NCBI GenBank assembly: GCA_011773465.1
Contig: WVXO01000066.1
Span: 1 to 60,557 of the forward strand
Length of the DNA stretch: 60,557 nt
Direction: 5' to 3'
From: Candidatus Aminicenantota bacterium
GTDB taxonomy: Bacteria > Acidobacteriota > Aminicenantia > Aminicenantales > Aminicenantaceae
In this document: in pieces, positions 9,604 through 17,638 of the stretch
How positions within the stretch are numbered: the first letter of the stretch is position 1
Layout: the number at the start of each line of letters is the position of its first letter
Program-made: the position numbers and the translations under genes
The notes under the pieces: model-generated
What the model was told of the DNA's origin: nothing
The model's input: the letters and a program-made list of their open reading frames with translations, nothing else
The model's database searches: none

Positions 9604-9684
9604 AAAGATAGGTTTCGGTCCAAAGAAGATAGGCTAGGATCCAAAAAAGACAGGCTTGGATCCAGAAAAGACAGGCATCGTTCC
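9601..9684. repeat. Tandem repeat, four 21-bp units
   Basis: Four imperfect copies of a 21-bp unit run head to tail at 9601-9621, 9622-9642, 9643-9663 and 9664-9684. Each has an A-rich start, then AGAYAGG, and ends in TCC (for example AAGACAGGCTTGGATCC). The first unit contains the mtnA stop codon. The array is short and ends just before the GCGAAGC-type repeat. Confidence 0.8.
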
Positions 9685-9702
9685 AGAGTTAGGTCATGAG
9701 AG

Positions 9703-9850
9703 GTCATTGCGAGCGACCGAAGGGAAGGAAGCAATCTGCAGTGGCGAGCGAAGCGACGCGGCAATCTCATTTTCTTCTATGAGATTGCTTCGCCCCTGGA
9801 GGGCTCACAATGACAAGCGAAGGAGTCTTCTGCGCTCCTGGCAATGACAA
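9703..9850. repeat. GCGAAGC-type dispersed palindromic repeat, copy 2
   Basis: It opens GTCATTGCGAGCGACCGAAG and closes GGCAATGACAA, giving inverted ends. Inside are AAGCAATCTGC, GGCGAGCGAAGCGACGC, and the inner inverted pair GCAATCTCAT...ATGAGATTGC around a short loop (9771-9788). The whole block can fold into a long interrupted hairpin. It lies between mtnA and tsaD and may separate their transcription. Confidence 0.8.
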
Positions 9851-9886
9851 ATTAATAACAGGATTAGGAAGATAAAAGAATTTAAG

Positions 9887-10921
9887 ATGATGAACGTTTT
9901 AGGGATTGAGACATCGTGTGATGAGACCTCTGCGTCTGTCCTAAACAGCGAGTTTAAAATCCTGAGCAGTGTAGTCCTCTCTCAGGACGAGATACATGCT
10001 CCTTATGGTGGCGTTGTCCCTGAATTAGCTTCACGCCAGCACCTTACTTCCATAGGGTATGTTGTCCAAGAATGCCTGGAGCGTGCCCAGCTTAAGCTTG
10101 AAATGATCAATGCTTATGCTGTAACCCAGGGACCTGGCCTGATCGGTTCTCTACTTGTCGGGCTTTCTTTTGCCAAAGGGCTGGCCTTCTATTTTAAAAA
10201 ACCTTTAATAGGAATAGACCATCTTGAGGCTCATATTGAGGCTGCTTTCCTTGAGACCAGGGAAATTCCGTTCCCTGCGCTGGCTCTTGTCGTCTCAGGA
10301 GGCCACACCTCCACATTTTTTGTGAAGAAGAAGCTTGATTACGAGCTCGTCGGAAGGACAAGAGATGATGCTGCAGGAGAAGCTCTGGATAAGATAGCCA
10401 AATTTCTTGATTTGGGCTACCCTGGGGGGCCGATTATCGATGGGCTGGCAGAGAAAGGAAATCCGCAAAAATTCACGTTTGGTCTACCCCATATGACGGA
10501 TGGAAGTCTTGATTTCAGTTTTAGCGGGCTTAAGACAGCTGCTTTGAGGCTGATTAAAGAAAATAAGCTCTCAAAGGGCCATCCTCTTTTGTTCGATTTT
10601 TTAGCCAGTTTTGAGATGGCTGTTATTCGGGCATTGCTTTCAAACCTGGTTCAGGCCATAAAGCTCTTCAAGCCAGAATCGCTTGTTCTCTGCGGGGGAG
10701 TTGCCAGGAATAAGAAACTAAGGCGCCACTTTACCGAGTTTGGCGGAAAGCAAAGCTTACCATCGTTTATTCCTTCACCTGAGTTCTGCACTGACAACGC
10801 AGCCATGGTAGCATCCCTGGGCTTAGTGAAGCTCAAGAGCGGAAAAAAGTTCTCTTTTTCTTTGGACCTGAATGCCTATCCCCGTATTAAGGGGTCAGAC
10901 TTGCAAAACTTGTATAAATAG
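9887..10921 (+). CDS. tRNA N6-adenosine threonylcarbamoyltransferase TsaD
   Basis: TsaD transfers the threonylcarbamoyl group to A37 of tRNAs that read ANN codons, in a complex with TsaB and TsaE. The ATPase-fold start NVLGIETSCDETS is diagnostic, as are the metal-binding His residues H112 and H116 in DHLEAH, the SGGHTS loop, and the C-terminal FCTDNAAMVA with its conserved Asp. Length is 344 residues. The last nine or ten codons (KGSDLQNLYK) coincide exactly with a GGGGTCAGAC repeat element, so the natural C-terminus has been replaced by repeat-encoded residues. The catalytic core is untouched and the enzyme is likely functional. Two adjacent ATGs (9887, 9890) could serve as start. Confidence 0.95.
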   Translation: MMNVLGIETSCDETSASVLNSEFKILSSVVLSQDEIHAPYGGVVPELASRQHLTSIGYVVQECLERAQLKLEMINAYAVTQGPGLIGSLLVGLSFAKGLAFYFKKPLIGIDHLEAHIEAAFLETREIPFPALALVVSGGHTSTFFVKKKLDYELVGRTRDDAAGEALDKIAKFLDLGYPGGPIIDGLAEKGNPQKFTFGLPHMTDGSLDFSFSGLKTAALRLIKENKLSKGHPLLFDFLASFEMAVIRALLSNLVQAIKLFKPESLVLCGGVARNKKLRRHFTEFGGKQSLPSFIPSPEFCTDNAAMVASLGLVKLKSGKKFSFSLDLNAYPRIKGSDLQNLYK

Positions 10922-11038
10922 GTCACATAAGGGGGTCAGACTTTGAAGACTTGAATTTTTACAGGATAAGTATGTAAGGATTGAATTATTTAGAGCAGAA
11001 GTAATCAAAAATGCAAGTTTCGCAAGTCTGACCCCAAT
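10888..11038. repeat. GGGGTCAGAC-family element at the 3' end of tsaD
   Basis: A left copy (10891-10917, GGGGTCAGACTTGCAAAAC) and an inverted right copy (11011-11035) are near-perfect complements, and a second direct copy sits inside (from 10931). The left arm is translated as the end of TsaD. The unit has the same core as the RAYT ends at 3898 and 4988 but a different inner arm (CTTGC instead of CCTTT). It looks like a non-autonomous (MITE/REPIN-like) element. Confidence 0.75.
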
Positions 11039-11178
11039 TTGCAATTTGTTGCCATTTTTTTGAACCAATCAGGTAAAATATACGTATTATTTGATTGAAA
11101 CAAGATTAAGAAGCTGGATTGAATGAACAACAAAATTTATGATTATTGTTCACATAATTTTTTTCAAGGAGGAGTAAC

Positions 11179-12735
11179 GTGAGGATGAAATCGAGTCTTA
11201 TTCTGGTCCTAATTTTAACCTTATTTTTCAAGCCCTCTTTCTCCCAGGAAGAAAAGGTGCTTTCTTTTTCCTTGGAAGACTGCATTGTCAAGGCCTTGAA
11301 AGACAATCTCACCGTAGCTGTAGAGGTTTATAATCCTGACCTAGCTGATGCTTCCCTGGCTAAAGCCAAAGAATTCTTTTTGCCGCGCTTGGATGTTGAT
11401 TTTGGAAATGAACGGACTGAAAATCCCTCTTATTGGTGGCTTGAACAAGCTGATATTGTTGTGAGAAAGTACATGGATTACTCCGTTTCTTTGGTTCAGC
11501 AAATACCCACTGGAGGAAACTTCTCCCTGGGCTTAACGGGGTATACATCTGATACCACAGCTGGTTTTCAGATCATGAATCCAACCTACGGAAACACTTT
11601 GCATTTCAATTTCACCCAGCCTCTTCTGAAAGGATTTGGATTTAATGTCAGCAGAAGAGAGATCATTGTTGCTCGAAACAACCTGGATATTTCTGTAAAT
11701 CAATTCCAATCTGTTCTGATGGATACAATCTACAGGGTTCAGGAAGCGTACTGGAACCTTGTCTATTCTATTGAAGATTATAAAGTCAAACAGCAATCTT
11801 TACAGCTTGCTCGAGATCTTCTGGCCAAGAACAAAAAGGAAGTTGAAGTGGGAAAATTAGCGCCTATAGAGATATTGAATGCTGAGACAGTCGTGGCTTC
11901 AAGAGAAGCTGACATCCTTCAAGCAGAAGCTCTTATCAAAAGCAATGAAGATGTGCTCAAAGACTTACTCTACATTACTGAAGAAGGGGAGATGAGCATG
12001 AAAAGGATTGTTCCTTCGGATAAACCTACGTTCATTAAAAGAGATATATCATTAGACGTTGCGTTGAAAGAAGCTTTAGAGAAGCGACCTGAGCTAAGGA
12101 TGAAAAAAATAAACATTGAGACAAATAAGCTGAATATGGGTGTGGCCAAGAATCAGATGCTGCCCGGTCTGGATTTACAATTGTCTTACTGGAGTCCTGG
12201 ACTTTCAGGAGATAGGATTCTCTATCAAGACGATAATCCTTTCTTAGGAGTCATAGGAAAAGAAGAAGGAAGCGCTGCTGATTCTCTTCGTGATGCTTTG
12301 AAGCTGCGTTATGATAACTGGACCGTAGCTTTGACTCTTTCTATCCCTCTGAGCAGCTTTACGACGAGAGCTGATTACGTGAGGGCCAAGATGGAAATGG
12401 AGAAGAGCCAGCTTGAACTGGAAAACATCGAAAAGCAGGTCTTTTTAGAAGTTAAGAATACAGTGAGGGATATTGAAACAAATGCCAAGCGAGTCCAGGC
12501 TTACCGGCTTGCCCGGGAATTGGCCGAGCAGAGGTTGGACGCCGAAGTGAAAAAACTGAATGTAGGACTCACGACAAACTACTTTGTTCTCCAATATCAG
12601 GAGGGATTGGCAAGGGAGAGGTCCCTGGAGCTTAAGTCTATGATTGATTACAATCTTGCTTGGGCGAGGCTGGAGAAAGCCGTCGGGACAAGCCTGGAGA
12701 AGAGAAACATAAAAATATCCCAATTCTATCAATAA
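11179..12735 (+). CDS. TolC-family outer-membrane channel protein
   Basis: This is an outer-membrane efflux component: a trimeric beta-barrel with a long periplasmic helical tunnel. A signal peptide (about residues 3-22) ends near FKPSFSQ. Two homologous helical halves follow, visible as QSVLMDTIYRVQEAYWNLVYS with KKEVEVGKLAPIEILNAE in the first half and QRLDAEVKKLNVGLTTNYFVLQYQ in the second; the K-E-x-x-x-G-x-L / L-x-V-G-x-x motifs are typical. Length (518 aa) fits. The start is taken at GTG 11179 because AAGGAGG ends about 6 nt upstream; the ATG at 11185 is an alternative. No inner-membrane pump or membrane-fusion protein is adjacent. Confidence 0.88.
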   Translation: MRMKSSLILVLILTLFFKPSFSQEEKVLSFSLEDCIVKALKDNLTVAVEVYNPDLADASLAKAKEFFLPRLDVDFGNERTENPSYWWLEQADIVVRKYMDYSVSLVQQIPTGGNFSLGLTGYTSDTTAGFQIMNPTYGNTLHFNFTQPLLKGFGFNVSRREIIVARNNLDISVNQFQSVLMDTIYRVQEAYWNLVYSIEDYKVKQQSLQLARDLLAKNKKEVEVGKLAPIEILNAETVVASREADILQAEALIKSNEDVLKDLLYITEEGEMSMKRIVPSDKPTFIKRDISLDVALKEALEKRPELRMKKINIETNKLNMGVAKNQMLPGLDLQLSYWSPGLSGDRILYQDDNPFLGVIGKEEGSAADSLRDALKLRYDNWTVALTLSIPLSSFTTRADYVRAKMEMEKSQLELENIEKQVFLEVKNTVRDIETNAKRVQAYRLARELAEQRLDAEVKKLNVGLTTNYFVLQYQEGLARERSLELKSMIDYNLAWARLEKAVGTSLEKRNIKISQFYQ

Positions 12736-12841
12736 TGATCAATTAACGGTAAGCTCAATAAAGGGGACAAATAAAAGGCAGGTTACTTTTTTGTAGAATA
12801 AAGGGGGTAGGCCACTTTTTTTAGGTGCTCGATTTATGTAG

Positions 12842-12901
12842 GGGTTTGATTCATCAAACCCGCACTTATAATCATTTGTATGGATTTGATTAATCAAATC
12901 C
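12842..12901. repeat. GGGYTTGAT palindrome cluster A (two copies)
   Basis: Copies at 12842-12861 (GGGTTTGATTCATCAAACCC) and 12882-12901 (GGATTTGATTAATCAAATCC) are perfect 9-bp-arm palindromes of the same family with different stem bases. They lie in the 289-bp gap between the tolC-like gene and the aminotransferase gene. Nothing else recognisable is in this gap apart from a GGGGACA-type stretch at about 12763-12830. Confidence 0.85.
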
Positions 12902-13024
12902 TAGCTGGCTCCTCATTTTTCTAAATAATTTTGACTAAATATTATGATTTGTAGTACATATTTTTTAGAAAATTTCAAATGTTTTTATTCTACTTAGCAC
13001 TTTTCAATAATTGGGGAACTCATC

Positions 13025-14413
13025 ATGGATAAAAAAAGTTTGCTCGATGAATTAATTAAAAATTATAGATTGAAACACAAAAAATCAGAAGCACTCTTTG
13101 CCAAAACTTCCCAGTATCAGATTAGGGGTGGTAGCCATAATCTTAGGCTTTTCGATCCTTTTCCTTTCTATGATGTTCAATGCAGCGGTTCTAAGGTCAT
13201 GGATGTAGATGGAAATACTTATGTAGATTTTTGGCAGGGACATTTTGCCAATGTTTTAGGACACAATCCAAAAATAGTTATCGCTGCCCTCCTTGATTAC
13301 TTCCAAAAAAATCAAGGGCTTACAACAGGATTTCCCGGGGATTACCAGAGGGAATTGGCGGAGCTCATACTCAGCCGAATAGAGGCAGATAAGATACGCT
13401 TCACCACGAGCGGCACTCTAGCCACGATGTATGCCATAATGCTGGCCAAGGCCTTTACAAAAAGAGATTTGGTGATGAAAGTGGGAGGAGGCTGGCATGG
13501 GGCTCATCCTTTCGCTCTAAAGGGAATCACAGTCTATGACCAGGGTTTGCATCAATTAGAATCTGCCGGTCTTCCCTCCGGCGCTGATTCAATGATAGTC
13601 ATAACCAGATTTAATGATACGGAAGATCTTGAGGAAAGATTCAGAGAATATGGAGAAAGAATTGCCTGTTTCATCCTGGAGCCTTTTATCGGGGCAGGGG
13701 GATTTATTTTTTCCCGTAAAGATTACCTCCAGAGAGCAAGAGAATTGACCCAGCAATATAATTCCCTGCTTATATTTGATGAGGTGGTTTCTGGATTTCG
13801 CTTTCATGCCGGAGGACTTCAAAGCTTCTACGCTATCAAACCTGATTTAACAGTCCTGGGTAAGGTAATAGGTGGGGGAATGCCAGTCAGTGCAGTGGCA
13901 GGAAGAGATGATGTGCTATCTCTCTGCAGTCCAGAAGCGATAGCTGATCAGAAAGTGAAGTTTGAAGGAGGGACATTTTCTGCCCATCCCGCATCTATGC
14001 TTGCTGGTTTAACTTATGTCAAGTATCTGATGGAGAACGAGTCGGATATTTACCCCAGAATAGGACAATTAGGGGCGAAGGTTAGAAACGGAATTGAGAA
14101 GATTTTCACTGCTCATGGATTCAACGTTAAATGCACTGGTTATGGCGAGCTGGTGCCTGATAACAGCTCCTGTGTTGGAGTGCAATTTCTTCAAGAGAAA
14201 ATTGATCGGATTACTTCTCCAGAGCAGGTATGGAATCCGGAAGTTAGTGATTTAGAGTTAAGAGAGAAAATTTTCAAATTATCCATGCTCGATGAAGGAT
14301 TCAATATTTTCCACGGGTTTGGAGCGGTTTCTGCTGCTCATACAGAAAGTGAAATCCAAGCCTCTTTGGATGCTGTGGAAAGAATCGCCAAGAAATGGAA
14401 AAAGTATAGATAG
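13025..14413 (+). CDS. Class III PLP-dependent aminotransferase (glutamate-1-semialdehyde aminomutase-like)
   Basis: This is a fold-type I PLP enzyme of 462 residues. Features visible are the family start SQYQIRGGSHNLRLFDPFPF, the active-site DEVVSGFRF (Asp contacts the PLP ring nitrogen), and the Schiff-base lysine K280 in LGKVIGGGMPVSAVAG. It resembles glutamate-1-semialdehyde 2,1-aminomutase but is longer and is not next to heme genes, so a different substrate is likely. The downstream gene, 27 bp away, encodes an amino-acid dehydrogenase-like protein, which suggests a joint role in amino-acid or diamino-acid conversion. This role is an inference. Confidence 0.85.
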   Translation: MDKKSLLDELIKNYRLKHKKSEALFAKTSQYQIRGGSHNLRLFDPFPFYDVQCSGSKVMDVDGNTYVDFWQGHFANVLGHNPKIVIAALLDYFQKNQGLTTGFPGDYQRELAELILSRIEADKIRFTTSGTLATMYAIMLAKAFTKRDLVMKVGGGWHGAHPFALKGITVYDQGLHQLESAGLPSGADSMIVITRFNDTEDLEERFREYGERIACFILEPFIGAGGFIFSRKDYLQRARELTQQYNSLLIFDEVVSGFRFHAGGLQSFYAIKPDLTVLGKVIGGGMPVSAVAGRDDVLSLCSPEAIADQKVKFEGGTFSAHPASMLAGLTYVKYLMENESDIYPRIGQLGAKVRNGIEKIFTAHGFNVKCTGYGELVPDNSSCVGVQFLQEKIDRITSPEQVWNPEVSDLELREKIFKLSMLDEGFNIFHGFGAVSAAHTESEIQASLDAVERIAKKWKKYR

Positions 14414-14440
14414 CAAAAGTCGCACAGGAAGGAGGAACTG

Positions 14441-15445
14441 ATGGATAAGATTAATATCATAATTTATGGATGCGGTGTTATGGGCCGCAAGGCAGCCCAA
14501 GCTCTTCTTGATAAAAAAAGCTTCAAGGTAGTTGGAGCAGTAGATATAGATCCTGAGCTTGTGGGAAAGGATTTAGGGGAAATTCTTGACAAGCCAGAAA
14601 AGTTGGGCGTTGTGATCGAAAAGGATGCCGAAACGCTCTTTTCCAGAGTCAATGCCCGCGCTGTCGTGCATACTACAACTTCTCATTTAAAGAGTGTTTT
14701 TTCCCAGGTAGCCCGGTGCCTGAAGGCAGGCTTGAATGTCATATCTACCTGCGAAGAACTATCCTATCCCTGGAAGCGTAATCCAGAACTTGCCCGAGAA
14801 CTTGATAGTCTGGCAAAAGAAAAGGGAGTTACTGTTGTAGGAACAGGCATCAACCCAGGCTATTTGATGGATTCCCTTCCTCTTGTTCTTACAGGTCCGT
14901 GCCTAAAAGTAAATTCAATCAAAGTAAAGCGCATGATGAATTCAGCGAAAAGACGAGTTCCTTTCCAGATGAAAGTCGGTACTGGATTGACTCAACAAGA
15001 ATTTAAGCAAAAAATTGAAGATAAGGTCATAACTGGACACGTGGGGCTTCTGGAATCCATTAATATGATTGCTGATGGACTTGGATGGGAATTGGATGAA
15101 GCTGTAGAACTTCCTCCCCAGCCAGTGATAGATGAGAAAGAAATACAGACTGCGATGGGGACAGTAAAACCCGGGGATGTGATTGGATTAACAAGTATTG
15201 CTTATGGCAAGAGGGAGGGCAAAGAAATCATCACCCTTGAGTTTTGCGCCAACGCTGCTGTGGATGAGGAGTACGATGAGATAATTATCCAAGGGGAACC
15301 AAACATTCACCAAAAGATTATAGGTGGAGTTCACGGGGATATCGGTACCGTTGCTGTGACTATTAATACCATACCCAGGGCAATTGATGCTCCGGCAGGT
15401 CTCAAGGTTATGAAAGATTTGCCTCCTCCTAAAGCTACCCTTTAG
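14441..15445 (+). CDS. 2,4-diaminopentanoate dehydrogenase-like NAD(P)-dependent enzyme
   Basis: The protein (334 aa) has a Rossmann dinucleotide site at the very start (IIYGCGVMGRKAAQAL) and DapB-like N-terminal organisation (VHTTTSHLKSVFSQV, then GLNVISTCEELSYPW). The core GTGINPGYLMDSLPLVL and the ending TVAVTINTIPRAIDAPAGL are typical of the dihydrodipicolinate-reductase-like family that includes 2,4-diaminopentanoate dehydrogenase of ornithine fermentation. The start has AAGGAGG 8 nt upstream. Other ornithine-pathway genes (ornithine mutase, thiolase) are not present, so the real substrate is open; the co-transcribed aminotransferase is its only clue. Confidence 0.78.
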   Translation: MDKINIIIYGCGVMGRKAAQALLDKKSFKVVGAVDIDPELVGKDLGEILDKPEKLGVVIEKDAETLFSRVNARAVVHTTTSHLKSVFSQVARCLKAGLNVISTCEELSYPWKRNPELARELDSLAKEKGVTVVGTGINPGYLMDSLPLVLTGPCLKVNSIKVKRMMNSAKRRVPFQMKVGTGLTQQEFKQKIEDKVITGHVGLLESINMIADGLGWELDEAVELPPQPVIDEKEIQTAMGTVKPGDVIGLTSIAYGKREGKEIITLEFCANAAVDEEYDEIIIQGEPNIHQKIIGGVHGDIGTVAVTINTIPRAIDAPAGLKVMKDLPPPKATL

Positions 15446-15530
15446 GCTTCAACCTTTGGCAAAAATAGAAAAAGATTTTTTTTGTAGTTGTACGAAGCAT
15501 TAAATCCAGCGTTTATTTGAATAAAAATGT

Positions 15531-15598
15531 GGGCTTGATGAATCAAGCCCCTACATAATAAAAGACATTTTTTTGTAGGGATTTGTTTGATCAAACCT
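15531..15598. repeat. GGGCTTGAT palindrome cluster B
   Basis: A perfect copy GGGCTTGATGAATCAAGCCC is at 15531-15550, followed by CTACA. A second, imperfect copy centred on GTTTGATCAAAC lies at about 15577-15598 in the other orientation (preceded by GTAGG). The flank GTAGG/CTAC marks one side of the unit, so each copy has a direction although its core is symmetric. Confidence 0.8.
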
Positions 15599-15617
15599 AT
15601 AGTAGATATGCTGTCGT

Positions 15618-15719
15618 AAAAAAGGGGACAGGCTGCTTTTTCTATGCTAATTGCCGATTGAGGCAGGGATTTGGTGAATCACTCCCCTACATGAAAAAAG
15701 GAGCATGTCCCCTTTTTTG
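15618..15719. repeat. GGGGACA inverted-repeat element with a nested GGGATTTG copy
   Basis: The left arm (15618-15642) starts AAAAAAGGGGACAGGCTGC and the right arm (15693-15719) is its imperfect complement (GGAGCATGTCCCCTTTTTT). Between them, 15665-15692 is a decayed copy of the GGGCTTGAT repeat (GGGATTTGGTGAATCACTCC then CCTAC). One palindromic element therefore seems to have landed within another. The whole lies just upstream of the GT2 gene. Confidence 0.65.
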
Positions 15720-15753
15720 CGCTTTTTTAGCGAACTATGTTAATATTGGGGCA

Positions 15754-16527
15754 ATGGAAATTTCCGCTGTAATCATTACCTTTAATGAAGAAAAGAGGCT
15801 TGAGCCCGCCTTGCAAAGTCTGGCTGGTGTTGCTTCAGAAATCATAGTTGTTGACAGTTTCAGCAGCGATGGAACTGTCAAGCTTGCAAGAAAATACACA
15901 AAAGAAGTTTTCCAGCGACAATGGATAAATTTTGCGGACCAGAAAAATTTTGCCAATAATAAGGCGTCTTTCCCATGGATATTATCCTTGGATGCTGACG
16001 AACGACTTTCTCCCGAGCTTCGTGAAGAGATCCTCCAGATCAAAAACGGAGAGCCAGATTGTTCTGCCTTTTCCATGCCCAGGAAGGTCTTTTATCTAGG
16101 AAAATGGATTCGGCATTCAGGCTGGTACCCAGACCGAAAAATCCGGCTCTTCCGTAAGGACAAAGCCCGATGGGAGGGAGAGTACATCCATGAGAAATTA
16201 ATCGTCGAAGGGAAGATACAGAAGCTTAGGGGCGTGATTCACCACTTCACCTATCGAAATATTTCAGATCATCTGACTCGGGTTGACAAGTTTTCCGATC
16301 TCGGCGCCCAAAAACTCTATACCCAGAAGAAAAAGTGCCGGTTGTATCACCTGGTCTTTCTGCCTATTTTCAGGTTTGCGAAATCATTCTTTTTGAAAGG
16401 CGGTTTCTTGGATGGCTATGCGGGATTCATCATCTCTGTGCTCCACGGCTATGCTATTTTTGTTAGATACGCCAAGTTGAGAGAGATCTGGAAAAAAGGA
16501 GAGAGAATTGAGCCTTTTCCAGATTGA
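15754..16527 (+). CDS. Family 2 glycosyltransferase (LPS-core type)
   Basis: This cytoplasmic or membrane-associated enzyme (257 aa) transfers a sugar from a nucleotide donor during cell-surface polysaccharide or lipopolysaccharide core assembly. The GT-A start MEISAVIITFNEEKRLEPAL is textbook, with SFSSDGT and the metal-binding DXD-type motif SLDADERLS following, then GWYPDRKIRLFRKDKARWEG typical of the WaaE/KdtX-like group. The frame is open further upstream (to 15583), but that part only translates repeat DNA, so the ATG at 15754 is chosen. It overlaps the next gene by 20 bp and heads a three-gene operon. Confidence 0.88.
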   Translation: MEISAVIITFNEEKRLEPALQSLAGVASEIIVVDSFSSDGTVKLARKYTKEVFQRQWINFADQKNFANNKASFPWILSLDADERLSPELREEILQIKNGEPDCSAFSMPRKVFYLGKWIRHSGWYPDRKIRLFRKDKARWEGEYIHEKLIVEGKIQKLRGVIHHFTYRNISDHLTRVDKFSDLGAQKLYTQKKKCRLYHLVFLPIFRFAKSFFLKGGFLDGYAGFIISVLHGYAIFVRYAKLREIWKKGERIEPFPD

Positions 16528-17638
16528 TGCAGGAAAAGAATGGAGAGGTGGTCAGAGACAATCTCTTTTCCTTGCTAAAGAGCTGAAACGCAGAGGATTT
16601 CCTTTCTTTTTTATCGTTCAACCTGAAAGCCCGCTCCATCAAAAAGCTTGTGAGGCAGAAATTCCTGTCCTTCCCTTAAGGATGAGGAATGAATTTGATC
16701 TTCTGGCGATGCTTCGATTGGCTTGGGCAATGAAACGCAAGAAATGTCTTCTTGCTCATTTCCACGACGCCCATTCGGTAGCGGTTGGTTCAGTGGCCGC
16801 TTCTCTGGCCAAAGTTCCCTTCCGGATAATCACCAGACGCGTTGATTTCCCTCTCAAAAAAAATCCTTTTTCCCGGCGCAAATACATGAAGAATGTAGAT
16901 GCGATCATAGCCATTACTGAAGGTGTTAAAAATGTCCTGGTAGAAGGCGGCGTCGGTGCTGAGAGCATTGAAGTCATCCCTTCAGGAATAGATTTCTCTC
17001 CTTTCGAAGGGGATTCCTTAGCATCAACATCTAAAGACTACTTTCGTCGCGAATTCTCTTTTGCGGTTGATGATTACCTGGTAGGGATAGTGGCCCATCT
17101 TGCCGACCATAAAGGCCACCAGTATTTGATCCAGGCAACAAAGATACTCAAGCAGCAATCACCTAAGATAAAGACGATTATTGTCGGTGAAGGCCCTTTA
17201 AGCATGGAGCTGAATAGGCAGGCAAGAGAGCTAGACGTAGAAGATATTGTCTTTTTTTTAGGCTTCAGGAAGGATATACCTAAGATTCTTTCTTCACTGG
17301 ATTTATTCGTCCTTTCCTCTTATCTTGAGGGCATGGGAAGCAGCATTTTAGATGCCATGGCTTGCCGGCTTCCTGTTGTTGCCACTAAAGTAGGAGGTAT
17401 CCCTGAGGTAGTGATTCACGGAGAAACAGGCCTTTTGGTGCCTCCCCGCAATCCTTCGGCATTGGCCCGGGCCATTCTTAAACTGTACAACAATAAAACT
17501 TTGGCTTCTCGTTTAGGACAGAAAGGATATGAGCTTGTCCATCGAAAATTTTCAGCAGAGGCGATGGCAGACAAAGTTGTGCGTTTGTATGAAAGAGTAG
17601 GTTTAAGAAAGTGGATTAAGATCTATGAGAAGGCTTAA
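16508..17638 (+). CDS. Family 4 glycosyltransferase (GT-B fold)
   Basis: This enzyme of 376 residues probably adds a sugar to the same glycan as the preceding GT2. The N-terminal Rossmann domain starts LFQIDAGKEWRGGQRQSLFLAKEL (the GG acceptor-site loop); the C-terminal domain contains VGIVAHLADHKGHQYLIQA, GEGPL, and the donor-binding S-x-x-EGMGSSILDAMACRLPVVAT-type region. The start is a TTG at 16508, placed 8-10 nt after a good AAAGGAG; it lies inside the end of the GT2 gene. The 3' end overlaps the enolase-superfamily gene by 14 bp. The specific sugar cannot be deduced. Confidence 0.88.
   Translation: MSLFQIDAGKEWRGGQRQSLFLAKELKRRGFPFFFIVQPESPLHQKACEAEIPVLPLRMRNEFDLLAMLRLAWAMKRKKCLLAHFHDAHSVAVGSVAASLAKVPFRIITRRVDFPLKKNPFSRRKYMKNVDAIIAITEGVKNVLVEGGVGAESIEVIPSGIDFSPFEGDSLASTSKDYFRREFSFAVDDYLVGIVAHLADHKGHQYLIQATKILKQQSPKIKTIIVGEGPLSMELNRQARELDVEDIVFFLGFRKDIPKILSSLDLFVLSSYLEGMGSSILDAMACRLPVVATKVGGIPEVVIHGETGLLVPPRNPSALARAILKLYNNKTLASRLGQKGYELVHRKFSAEAMADKVVRLYERVGLRKWIKIYEKA

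Noticed and set aside
15583-15753. 57-residue N-terminal extension of the GT2 frame
   Set aside because: It translates two palindromic repeat elements; the typical GT2 start MEISAVIITFNEE begins at the ATG 15754.
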